The notes below the pieces were generated by a model, which was given only the letters and a program-made list of their open reading frames with translations, did not search any database and was not told where the DNA came from. This document shows positions 22,453 to 34,800 of a DNA stretch of 64,000 nt, piece after piece. The DNA comes from Amaurobius ferox (taxonomy: Eukaryota; Arthropoda; Arachnida; Araneae; Amaurobiidae): positions 75,181,104-75,245,103 of the forward strand of contig OX578137.1 of the NCBI GenBank assembly GCA_951213105.1, written 5' to 3'. The position numbers and the translations under genes are program-made. Position 1 is the first letter of the stretch. Each line of letters starts with the position of its first letter.

Positions 22453-24718
22453 CCTTACTCTTTAAATGCAATCTATATACAGGTGATAAACTATCTTTAA
22501 CAAGTAAACCAAACGTATTAATTGCACGCGTCTGAATAAAATATGTTAACGATAAACAAATTTAAAGCATATAATTCATGATTATTTAGCATTTAATTTA
22601 AATTCTGCACAACACAGCAATTAAAAAATTTCATGTCAAAAATAAAAGAAGCGTCAACTTAAGAACACAAATACGGTCATGGATCACGAATGCAGGTAGA
22701 AGAAATTTTCTGTGTAAAAGGCTAAAAGGTTAGTACTCTGATAAGTGTCAAAAAGGGATAAACTGAATCCTTAAACATAGTTTTTGGTTTTTATCATGCA
22801 TTAGAAAATTTATTTATAAAAACATTTTTTAGACATTTGTTGAAAAAGATTCTTTTTGAAATTGTCTGCATCTGGCAATATTAGCTTTCTGTCATCCTGA
22901 GTTTCTGTTTACAGAGAGCTGTCGGTAAACATTGTATTTGTTCGCATTTATTTAAAAAGAAAAAAAAAATCATTATTATCAACTCAATTTTGAAGCGTTT
23001 GTACATATTTAAAACACGTTTAATTATATAGTATGTCTGTAACCTTCAATTAAAATAATACGTCATTGTAAGTGTTTATTCATATTTTTTCATGTACTGT
23101 ATTGTTCTGTAGTTTTAGTTTATTTAGTTAAAATAAAGTTTTTACTAAAGATAAACAATTTATTTAGTACGCTTGAAAAGACGTATTTAAATTTTTTGTA
23201 ATAGCTTATAAAATATACTATAGTTTTTCGACCAGCCATGAGCTTTCTTGTGACAAATCTGTGTATGTTATGTGTTACCAGAATTTACGTCGTTAGTTAT
23301 TTTTTAATTGTAGGATCGTAGAAGTTATTTCTTTGTACGTACTTTCAGTGGCGACTCATAGTAGATATTGGGGTCAAAAGTTTTGGAAGTTGGTAAGGGC
23401 TGGAAATGCATCAGGATTGCTTCTTTCAACAAGTTAATCATGAATTGAAATGTTTCAAAAGTAATTAGAAATAAGCGAGAAAAACAAATTTGTCCTTTAG
23501 TACCTTGTTTTCATAACACATTAGTTAATGAAAGTATATCAATATGCATTTCAGTCATAATAAATTGTTTGTTCATCTTTATGGTTTCTTTATAACAAAA
23601 TATTTTAAATTGTACCATATCAGTAAAACAAAAATTTTATTTTGTATCTAAAACTTGGAGTAAAAAACAAGTATATCAACTATTCTTATTTCTAATAGTT
23701 TTTTACAAAATAGTCATGTTTCATCACATTCCACAGTAAAATATTTAAAGAATTTTGTTAGGTAATAATATTTATTGGCAAACCATCTAAATAAAAGATA
23801 ACTTCTGTAATAAGAGCCAAAGTGAAGGAAATGAGCTAAAATAATAACGAAAAGTTCAATGAAAAGTCATAGCTAAAATAAGCAATATGTTATTTACTAT
23901 TTGTAAATGCTGCTATTTTATAATCAATAACCTTGCAATTAACATTCAGTAATATCCAAGAAAATCCATACTATTGCAAAAAAAAAATTTTTTTTAGTAG
24001 TTGTGTTACGTTATATTACATTATTATCAGAGTTAGAAATTAGGACTAGAAAGTAAGATGTCAATGACACCTAACCATTTTTCCTCAATTGCCAAAATGT
24101 TCTGCGTCGATGCAATTTTGAAATTATTTATTTACTTTGTTATTCAACTGGAAAAATAAATCTCCTTTCATTAGTGACCCTACTTTTGTCCAGCTGCATG
24201 GGCATATGCAATCCACGATTTAAGTTGGTTAGGCTGTTAGAAGAAAAAATAAATGAATCAGTAGAAATTTGTTCATACATGTGAAGAAAAGCAGAAAAAT
24301 TAGACATAAAAAATGACAACTGGGTGTAAGTCACAGTCATCAAAACAAAATTTTTATGTGCAAAATATGACTAGCAACCAGTAATTTTAAACCCTGATTA
24401 TTATAAATGTTATATATGATAAAAGAAAATTAACTTTTAAGCATATTGTCTCTTTCAGAAGTTAATTCATCAGCAAGGATCTGTTTAGATGTAATTTGGA
24501 GCCGTTTTCATACCCTTCAAAATATTTTGTCATAAAATGCATGTTAATTTGGGTTTTAACCTATAGGTTTAAGGTAAAAGGCTTTTCATAGCAAATGAGT
24601 TTCTAATTATTCTCTTCGTATATAATTTTGTTTTTCTGTCAAAAATAAACTACTCATTAAACAGGAGGACTAAAACATCTGATGGTTCATTCTCTCAAAA
24701 GTGTACATTTTCAACATT

Positions 24719-24760
<42 letters not shown>

Positions 24761-27700
24761 GAGTTCATCCGAGGCATTTTTCGCAGGGTGACCCGCCGAA
24801 AACATCTAGGAAGAATTATAAAAGAATTATAAATCGTCAAGAATTATAAATCCTGCCCTGCCTGCCCCAGTACTACAATTTTGTGCCCTGACATCGAAAA
24901 ATACCGCCCCACAGACTCCTTTTCAAAATGACACCTTACCATGCATTTTCAAATTATCAAAACATCGAGAGGTGCGACGTTTTTTCACATTCATTATTTA
25001 TTAAAGTCACACAAATATCACAGCAGTATTTACAAACAAATGGGGAGTGTACCGAACTGAACCCTTCTGGAGGCTTCCTCCACCTTTTGTTTGCAGCCTG
25101 CGCTCCTCAAGATGAAAATGCATCCCTCTGAGCTGGACCACTCAAGTAGGCGACACCAAAGAGCTATATACTCTGTGTTATCATAAAGAGTTTTTCATCC
25201 CCCTTCCCAGAAAAATATTCCGTAGATATTCTATTCATTTCTCCAGCCGTTAAAATTCCCACTTGCCTTGGTGATTTAATTTAAATGAGCTATTAACGAA
25301 ATCGTGATCGGTCTAATTACGATAGTCTAAAATGACTCCTTTCCTAAACAATCCCTCTAGGGAGCGAGAAAAATCCATCAAAAATCACCACAATACTGCT
25401 ATGGCTGTTAATTTATTGCACTTGCAGCCATGAATGAGTGCAATCCACATTCCTATCTCCTTCCTCCCCGTGGTCACGGATGTGTTTACTTTTCAAGGTG
25501 TGCCCATCCACAGTGCATTCTATCAATTGACTTCACTAGAGCCTTACTGAATTTCGGAGTGCCCCCACTTTTACATAGTACTAATAGGGCTTTAATCATT
25601 GTTACACTTGTCTCAAATTTTAAAAGGTTTCCGAAAGTGGATGCTCAAACAGAATTTGAAGCGCGTATTAAAATAAAAATGCCCCCGCTATTTTCGGCTT
25701 GTAAATTTATTTATTGGTTAAATATTCATAACATATTTTGCATCATGATAAATTAAAAAAAAATAATCTATGTGCAATAGTTTCGGGTATACACTGTAGC
25801 TGGGGATGCCAGGTGCTAATAAAGGGCGTCAACCTTCAAGAAGCTTTTCGGAGCTAAATTGCCAATATTTCGACATTATGTATTGTTCTATTTTAACTTA
25901 CATATGTACGGTCCATAAATGATCATACAGTAAATATGAACGACGATGGCAAAAATAGTGCATTTGGAAGCTTTTATGCTGCCTAGATATTATAGATCAA
26001 AAGAAATTGTTAAAGTTTCAATCGAGGAATAAGTTTCTCGATCAGATAAATTTCAGATTTCCTGTTATACATGATACCCTGTTTTAAGTTATTAATCTGT
26101 CATCGATGATGTAAAAAATTAAAAATGCTCGTATTTTTAAACTGTTTACCGCTTACTTGTGTTTTCAATAGTGCCAACGGTAAACAATTATTATCAATTC
26201 AAAGTTAAATCGGCTCGATTTTCAACTTATCTGCGGCCAAAGTTGGTTCATGCCCCATCTCGTTGATTGGAAAATTTGAGTAAAGCAATGTTCGGTCTAT
26301 GTTCTTAGTGATACAAACTGATATTTTTTAAATTCAAAAACATCCAAATATTAAATAAAATCAAATTTGTTCAAAGGGATAAAGAATTAGTTGTTATGAA
26401 ATAAACATATTGGGGAAATTTTACAATAAAAATGGTTGCTAAGTTTATAATGTCTGATAATATAACGGGAAAAATAACCGAAATATCGGGGTCACGATGA
26501 TTTAAAAGTTACAGAGTAAGTAAACAAAGGTAGAAACAAGAATACAGAATTAAAAAGCACCGAAACTCATTGGTAAAATCCCATAAATTAAAGAAAAGTG
26601 AGTGGCTGACTTTCTTAATAAAAAAGGCATAAATATTAATAGTAAATGTTTCATCAGCTGTGAAAAAAAGAGATCAAGATAAGAGAATTTAAAAACTTAA
26701 GAAATAGGCATATTCAGGAGTAATCTGTAATTTTGGCAAAAAATTAAAGCTGGAAAAATGTTGAATAAGTAAAGTCTTATGGGAAAAAAGGAATTTAAAA
26801 TTGCCCCCAAAAGCATTTGAATGCTTCATGGTAAATGAATCTTTTTAGATGACTTGGGAAACAATTATAAAACACTGAAAAAGACCTATAATAAAAAACT
26901 TGGGCAAGATTTAAAATAAGGTTAAAAAAATGAGTGACAATAAATGTTTAAAATATTCAGAAAATGGATAAATGAAAGATCAAATTTTGAAAACTTTCAA
27001 GAAATGGAAAAGATGGGGATACTGACAGTGACTTGCAGAAAACTTAAGATTTAGAAAAAACCCTAAATTAAGTTTTGAAAATGTATTCAATGTCAAAAAT
27101 GAGAAGTTAGCAATAATTTATTAACAATTTTACTCATTAAAAAATAAAAATATATTTGTAAATTTGTTTTATCAGAAAAAATTAAGTTTTGTATTTTGCC
27201 AATTTCTTAAATTTTCCTTACAAAAGTAGATCTCTTAAGGAAAGTTTTCCTTGATAACAGACACAGTAGTGTCTTGCACCTAACTGAAGTACTCGCCAGC
27301 TCAAGGTATGCAGAGAAGGATCAGTTTGACTTATGTCTACCATATAATAAACCTATAAATATGTATGGGTAATATATCTGTAAATTTTTTAACTATAATA
27401 TAAAATATTTAAACACAATTTTGCATAACATCAAACAAGTTGGAGAAAAAAATCGCACATATTTTAGTTGTCAACAATTGGTCTCATCATGAACCTACCA
27501 ACCAGTGACAGACTGCTGTGAGCCCAGGCATTGTTTACAATGGGTTTTATTCCTTCCCTTTAATTAATGTTCCTTATTGTTTCCTATAAGAAGTGTATTT
27601 GCATGACACATGAATATTTATTTAAAGCAGGGTTGTTAAGCACCATTGTCACACAGATTAGGAAATAACATACAATGTTCTTTTATGAACCTCTTACAAA

Positions 27701-28679
27701 TATTCCCCCTCCCCCCCCCCCCCACACTTACATACACCCACCCACCCATATTATAAAAATTTATGTTTGTGTATATAAAATGATGCATAAATATTTCTAT
27801 CTACTTTTCTGATCTTAAGCAAGCAGTATAAATTATGAGAATTCTAACTATTATCTTCAATTTGTGCAGTTAGAAAATTAAATTTATAAAGACTATATTT
27901 TAAAGTAAGAGATATGTGTGTGTGTAATCATAAAATTTTCTGTATATTTGCAATTTTGTTTTATTAATTATTTATATGCTTTGAACTTAAGTTTTGAAAT
28001 AGATAAATTATCTGTATCTTTTTTACATTTTACATATGGACCACATTATGCAATGCATGCTTTAGCTAAAATTTATAATTGTGCCCTTTCGTATGTAATG
28101 TGCCCTTTTGAAATCCTAGAATGAACCCTGTATATATATATATATAATATATATATTTTCCTTAATTTTTATGTATATATGTTATCTAATAAATCATTTA
28201 TACCAGTATCCAAACTAAAGTGCTTATATTTTATTGGTAACATTTTACATAAAAACATATTCATTATGATAACAAGACTTATAGGCCTTAATGAAAAAAA
28301 GGGAATCTTTGTAGAATTTATATTCAACTCAAAATTTCTGAAAACCCATGGAAAATTGTATTTTGTCATAAAACACTTAGAAAACGTGTTTTTCTTAGAT
28401 TTTTAAAATATATTTTAAATTTTATTAAAATATTTGGTTAGTTTAAGTATGTTATACATCTGAATATTAAACATTTACTATTAAATTTCATGTAATTTAC
28501 CCTCACCTTTATGTATAGTGATGATTAAAGTGATTTACGAAGTTGAGAATTATTTTATTTTAGTTAACATTTTGAGGTACTGAAACTAACTAGTTACTGT
28601 CTTAAACTATTAATATAACTTAAAGTTTTGACATACTTAAGATACATTAGAAATATATTATGTTCTGTTTAAATTGTTC

Positions 28680-29421
28680 AAAGAGGGAAAATCATGAATA
28701 ATTCAAGATGCATATGGGTTCTTGAAAATCTGGAAAGTACTTGAATTTTAGATGACCATTTTTAAGGCCTTAAAAGTACCTGAAAATTTATATTTTTTGG
28801 TAAAGCCCTTGAAAGTACTTGAAAATAGCAAGCAGGGATTAAAATGTTACTCTGATCTGTTGTGTTTATATTTTTTCTTAAGTTCAGCTTTTTATGAAAA
28901 TTTTCTACAAAATATAATTTTTTTTTAAAATTTGCCCAGAAGTACCGCTGTGATACACCATTCTTCACTGGGTATAGATAAGTCATGAATGCCTAAAACC
29001 CACAACATAATAGGTGCTTATGGGAAGGGGAGGGGTCAATTTATTTAAAAAAGTTGAGTTGATTACTTTTAAATCATGACAACAATTTTTTTATTTTATA
29101 TTCCTTTTGTAAAGTTTGTGTGGAAAATATCAGAGGAAGCCTGTCAACCCATTGGTTTTGCAACTGTCAACAGATTACTTAGGAATCCATTGATAAGATA
29201 ATTTATTTGATCTAGATGTTTCATAAGTGCTTGTAAAAGCTAGCTTTTAACATATTTTGGTATTATAGATGTTTTAGCTTTTCAATATGTTGCTTAATAA
29301 ACAATAACATTAGTTTGCTATGATTTTTCCTTCCTGAAATGTATACATCATTGAACAAAAAATTGCATGGTACTTGAAAGTCCTTGAAATTTTTTTAAGG
29401 GAAAGTGTACTCACCCTGATA
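28680..29421. mobile_element. Possible decayed hAT-like element
   Basis: The motif GTACTTGAAA or its variants occurs repeatedly near 28735, 28775, 28812 and 29372. The right side reads GTGTACTCACCCTG, whose reverse complement starts CAGGGTGAGTACAC. Such ends with repeated CCTTGAAAGT motifs are seen in hAT non-autonomous elements. The left end and a target duplication were not identified. Confidence 0.3.
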
Positions 29422-29703
29422 ATAATTTGCTAACCAAGGACTAAACTTTAAATATTTTCTCTAAAATTAAACTTCTTGTTTGCTTCTTCACTGACAAACT
29501 ATATGGGTGTTTCTGGTCAATTTGGTAAATTAGGGATAGTGCATATACTGTTACTCATTATTTATATATTTAAACTTTATTAGATATTCACAGAGGTGAA
29601 AAAATTTGAGATGATACTTTTCATTGTTATATTGAGCTCTAGATAATTAGTATTTTTAAAATAACAGTTAAATCTTACAGTGTTTTGTTATGATAAAAAT
29701 ATT

Positions 29704-30173
29704 ATATCTCTAAACAAAAACAAAAAAGTTCTGCCAAGTAATGAAAAATGTCAACAAAGAAAAAAATAAAATCACATATTTTGACCTAAAGTGCAATTTC
29801 ATCCAGGTGGGAAGGTACCATCAATACTTTCCACTTATAACTAGAATAAGCAAAATGCCAAAAGAAAAGGATAAAAGGTTCTATATACCTTGATGCCCTG
29901 TTTCATAAATAAAGTATTCATAAAGTTCCTTCAGTGTAGCTTGGCTGCAGTAAAGTATTTCTCGTACAGTAAAAACCGAAATCCTGGCAGAGAGCCAAGG
30001 TATATGGAACATATCCTCATTCTCTTTCAGCATTTTGCTTATTCGAGTTTAAATGGGAAATATTGGTAGTGCATTTGCACCTAAAGTATGTGATTTTATT
30101 TCTTTTTTTGGGCGATACTTTTCATTACTTGGTGCAATGTTTCTGCAATACAGTTGTTTTTGTATAGAGATAT
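29704..30173. mobile_element. Foldback MITE, ~470 bp
   Basis: The left arm starts ATATCTCTAAACAAAAACAA and the right arm ends GTTGTTTTTGTATAGAGATAT. The arms, each about 170-190 bp, are imperfect reverse complements. They share CCAAGTAATGAAAA, AAATAAAATCACATA, CACCTAAA-type and GAATAAGCAAAATGC motifs. The centre (about 29890-30000) is unique. No coding capacity. A fragment of the same arm (TTTCATTACTTGGTGCAAAA) is at about 31188-31210. Confidence 0.75.
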
Positions 30174-30517
30174 CACATCTTTTTGTGGCGAATATTTTTT
30201 TATTTAAACAAAAGTGAGATTTGTGCATGCATGCTTTGCTCTGTACTACATAACTGTGATGTACGTCTGGTTTAAATTTTTAGGAATGCATGATTTTTGT
30301 CAGTGTGTGCTTCAAACATGCATTGTGTCTGTAAGGATTTGCGATGCAAAGTTGATTAAGAAATACCCAAGCATGCAGTTAGGCAATTTTCTTTTTATAG
30401 AATTTACTGCAGGTCTGATAATTTTTTAGAGATTTAACATCTGTGTGCTTCTGTAATTTTCTAACCCCATCTTGCAGCGTATGTTTACTGTGTTGTATGC
30501 AATACAGTAAGTTAATG

Positions 30518-30575
30518 TTATGACCTACCAGAAGGTTTAAGGTAACATTTTGGATGGCTGGAAGAGCCACATTTG
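30518..30575 (-). mobile_element. SINE tail fragment
   Basis: TATGACCTACCAGAAGG, TTTAAGGTAAC and TTTGGATGGCTGGAAGAG resemble the 3' part of the 5S-headed SINE at 14535-14590 (GACCTACCAGAAAGATG, AAGGTAACTG, TTGGACGGCCGGGAAGAG). It is highly 5'-truncated. Confidence 0.5.
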
Positions 30576-31187
30576 TAATTTATCCTACGTAAATAAAAAT
30601 GGTGACAATAAAATAGACCTTCATTTCAAGAATGGGGGTAAACAATCTATGATTTCAAGTTTTAAAAATTTTATCTAATGTATCACACTTGAAATAAATA
30701 TAAACATTGTTAAATTTCATTGTTGGGTTATTTATTTTCTGTCACCAAATGATCTACAAAATTTTTACCTAATTCTTAATTCCTTACTTAATTCCCACAG
30801 TAAATAACTGAAATTTAAATTTCTTTTCAAAAAGCACACTCTTGGATTATAAGGAAAAATATTGAAAAAATATCATCAAAATCGGTTAACTTGTTTGGCT
30901 TGTAGGCTTTTCAACAGAAAACATGATGACAACAAGAATTAGGAGAAATGTTACATTCAAAAAGACAGTTTCCAGTAGTATTTTTCTCTACTTGTATTCT
31001 ACTGATTTGAATAATTTTTTTTTTAATTTTCGTCTCTAGGCTTGCCCCATTATAGCTATGAAAAGATTATTCCTTTAGCTTTAATTGCGGCTTAGATACA
31101 GGGGGCTGAAAAACCCATATTGTGTTGTGAAGTAAATATACACTTGGCACCGCTCACATTATGTTTCATTTTCAACAGTTTTATTTT

Positions 31188-31215
31188 TTCATTACTTGGT
31201 GCAAAACACTACTAC
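31188..31215 (+). mobile_element. Fragment of the foldback MITE
   Basis: TTTCATTACTTGGTGCAAAA matches the right arm of the element at 29704-30173 (30121-30140). It is an isolated piece. Confidence 0.4.
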
Positions 31216-31750
31216 ATTCCTAAATAGTAGTAGTTAATTTGATTTTTTTGATATAAACCAAAAAATAATACAAAATAAGCATCAATCTTAGGATTGAGAC
31301 AAGTCACCGAGGTGAGATCTCCCATACTCTGTGAAGTAAAAAAAAAAAAAAGAATGGCAAAATTTCAAAAATTAATATATATATAACCTAATTAATTTAG
31401 TCTTATTCTAAACTTTAAATACAACAAATTAGTATACTTTGCTGTAATAGGAAACATAAAATGTATGATTTCTGGAGAATGACCCTGATAACTGGTTTTA
31501 AATGTCATGTAAAGCAAAACTAGTAAGTTTAGTGAAAAGTTTCCAACTTTCACAAAGTTAATTTGATTTTCATAAAAATTGACTCTAAAGAAAAATATGG
31601 TCAAACGTCTGATCAGCTAAAATTATGTTAGTAGAAATATCTAAGTTTACATATTCAAGTATTAGTTCAAGTTTTGATTTTAATGCATAATAAATCCTAT
31701 TATGTTTCATTGCTAAATTTATACTTATATTTGTAAAATTTGTTTTTAAG

Positions 31751-31866
31751 ATCAATGGAAATAATATGGCTTTAGATGTAGTTCAAGTTGAAGGTTGCTA
31801 TGTCTCCTCTAGTTTGCCTAAAGCACTTTATGTTCCTGCCAGAACAAAATATCATAAAAGTCAAAG
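31751..31866 (+). CDS. RSPH3: RSPH3 exon a (tentative)
   Basis: The acceptor is TTTTTAAG and the donor GTAATT. Thirty-eight codons plus two bases; GNNMALDVV may match the family's RGNTYA segment. It ends in phase 2, which joins the next exon in frame as AG|A. Low conservation makes it less certain than later exons. Confidence 0.6.
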
Positions 31867-34800
31867 GTAATTGTTTATATTTGTAAAATTTTACCTGCAA
31901 CTTCAAAACTCTAAAAGCAACTTTGATTAAAAATCAATCAATTTAGATCTATTAAATTTTCTTTTCACTATCACTATTTGTATTTATTACTATAGGATAT
32001 ATTTATATTTATGTATAAGTCAAGAAATGTTGAACAAAAATCTTATACAAATTAGGGGGGGGGGGGGGGAGCAATTTAAAGATAATTTTTTTCCTCTAAA
32101 GTTTAGCTGTCAAAAAATATTTATGTACTTAAAATACCCAATATTTGAATTCTTTCATTAAAAGAAACATTTGTATGTTACTGCATTTGATGGCAAATGT
32201 GCAATTACATAATACAGGGTGACACAGAAGTTATGCCACAATAATGCATTTTTTATTAATTTATTTTATTTTTAGTAGTGTTACACTATAATAGAAAAAA
32301 AATATTGAATTAAGTAAGAAAACTTATGTAAATGACTACTGTTTATGGACTTACATAATTGGGCTCTTTTAATGTGAATAGCACCTATTGGGGTATCTAT
32401 GGCTGAAATTAGAGCGTTACTAAAAATGTAAACACTTTGAATGTCTATATCTTCGAACCTAATAAAGAAAATGTAAACAATTTTTATTTATTTTATCAGA
32501 AATATGGTACAGATTATGATTATATAAAAATAATTTCAATATTTTATTTTGATTTTTTTTTCTAAAAAAACAAAACAAATGTTTTTATCTGTGTGAGATT
32601 TTCCTTTGCTTTGTTAATTTTTACTTGCAATATCTTTTATAAAATATGGATATAAATAGTAAGTTTAATGAATGAATGAATGAATGAATGACATGAAAAT
32701 GGGTGGCTCCAGGAGAGCCCACCACATCGACCAGAGGTCTGTTGTACTACCCCAGAAAAGAGAAGGTTCTTAAGAAACGAGACCAGTAGCCAAGGCAAAA
32801 AAAAGCAGGCACTTGACAGGAATGTCATACAACTCCCAGGATTCGATCACATGTCAACCCAAGTGTTCGAACCTATGGGTGGAGAACACCTCGCATTCAC
32901 ATAGTATGTGTGCGGCAGCTTCTTTGCTATAATTGCAGTCTCTGCATAGCAAATCCTTAGTGACACCCATAATATATAGGTGTCTTTTAAGGGTGCAGTG
33001 CCTATTAAGGAGCCCAATAGCCCTTCTGATGCCCGTTCTACAGAGCTTGAATAATTCCTTTTGATGCATGCTAGGGCATTTACAGTTCAGTTCTATCACC
33101 TGCCTTTGACCCTTAGTATTATGCCAGTTCTCACACTGAAGCTTTCTGAAGATGTCATATACAGTTCTTCTAGTCAGTTCATTAGGAACACCCAAAGCTG
33201 CCTCGGGACCAACAAAAGGTGTACTTGAACCTTTTCTAGCCAATTCATCAGCCATCTCATTTCCTGGAATGCCTGAATGTTCAGGCACCCAGTAAAGTAT
33301 GACTTGATTATTGCTAGCAATTTTACCAAGTGCAGTATAGCACTCCCAGACAAGGGATGATGTCATAGTAGACTTCCCTAAAGCCAGAAGAGCAGCCTGA
33401 TTATCAGAGCAAATAAGTATTTGGTTGCTCCTGTAATTCCTGTCATAGCAAATTCTACAACACATAAGAATGGCAAAAACCTCAGCCTGAAAGACAGTAG
33501 CATAACTGCCAAGAGGGTAAAACAATTTTGTATCATCATCTGGACAGCATACTCCAGCACCAGTACTAGTGCCTAGCTTAGAGTCATCAGTATACCATAC
33601 AATACATTTCTTTTATTGTAGGTATTAGTCCTCTTCCAGTTATCCCATAAAAGGACCTGAATTTCATAAGGCTTGTCAAATGTATATGTGACAAGAATAC
33701 CATCAGATGGCATATGGAAATAAGGATGATTTATGACATTACTGTTTTGACCACTGTAAGATAAATACTTTGAGTAATCTTTCCAGTGTTTCAGATATTT
33801 AAGTCTGTTCATGCAGATGAGAGCCTCAGCTTCAATATTCATGTAGAGTGGGTGCAATCCAAGCAATAGTTCAAGAGTTGCAGTAGGAGTGGTTTTCATG
33901 CATCCAGAGATCTCAGTACACACCATCCTTTGAAACCTAATTAAGTCTAATTTAGCAGTTTCACATCGTATTCTAGACCACCAAATAATGGAGCCATAGG
34001 TAATGATGGGACAGATTACCATAGAGTAAATCCAACAGATAGCCTTGGGATTCAATCCCCAGGTCTTCCCATTAGCATTCCTACATGACCAGAAAATTCT
34101 TCTAGCTTTAGTTATGCAGTATTCAAAGAGTCTTTTCCAATTGAGACCCATATCAAAGTAGATTACTAAGAATTTTACCTCCTTGGAGCAGATAAGCTTC
34201 TGACCAAAGAAGCAGATGTCTCTAAGATTAAGAATGCATTTTCTTGTAAACGCAACATTTTTCAACTTAAACATTTTTCATATTTGCAGTGTATCTGGTT
34301 CCAATGCATGGATTTCATCCCAGATATTAATCTTCAGTTGCTGAAAGGATATAGGCTTTTTAATGCATGTTACTTTCTTTAAGTATCCCATAGACAGATA
34401 TAAATAAATATACTTTAAATATCCCATAGACAATATCCAAAATTATATATATATATATAATTTTGGGCAGACTTATCTTCCAGTAAAAAGTAGTGATGAT
34501 GCTAAAGAAACTTTGCACGTTCATTATTATTACTAGGGAAAAAGTGTGCATTAAAAGGAAATTTGCATATTAGGTGAAAAAGAATGATGATACATGTAAA
34601 TGTATAGTACGCAAACTTATTAGTTCATATTGTAAACTTGAGGTATGATAGTTTTCATAGAAATACACATGTCAAAGTTTTCTACTGAACTGGTTGTTAA
34701 AAATTTTGGCAGCTCACTATGCTACCTATCACACTAAGTCAATAGAAACATTCGCTTCCCCCATATGTTTTAGAAAAATAGCTGCTTTTCCAGCTGAAAA

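Larger units (their letters stand above)
22453..31750. other. Region between derlin exon 1 and the first RSPH3 exon seen
   Basis: It must contain the derlin 5' UTR and promoter, and perhaps the RSPH3 promoter and N-terminal exons. None could be pinpointed. The conserved RSPH3 start (NIMYDRR-like) was looked for and not found. 24720-24755 is an (AT)n run. 24780-25760 is richer in GC, with a frame at 25430-25756 of no recognised family. 26000-27240 is A-rich and featureless. 27705-27723 is a C run. 28680-29421 carries repeated GTACTTGAAA motifs and may be a decayed hAT-type element. 29704-30173 is a foldback MITE. Confidence 0.5.

Noticed and set aside
25430..25756. 108-codon frame in a GC-richer stretch
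   Set aside because: No recognisable domain, no splice support and atypical composition. Left unassigned.
32215..32500. MITE starting ACAGGGTGACACAGAAG
   Set aside because: Only one terminus resembles a TIR; the partner end was not found, so no element boundary can be supported.
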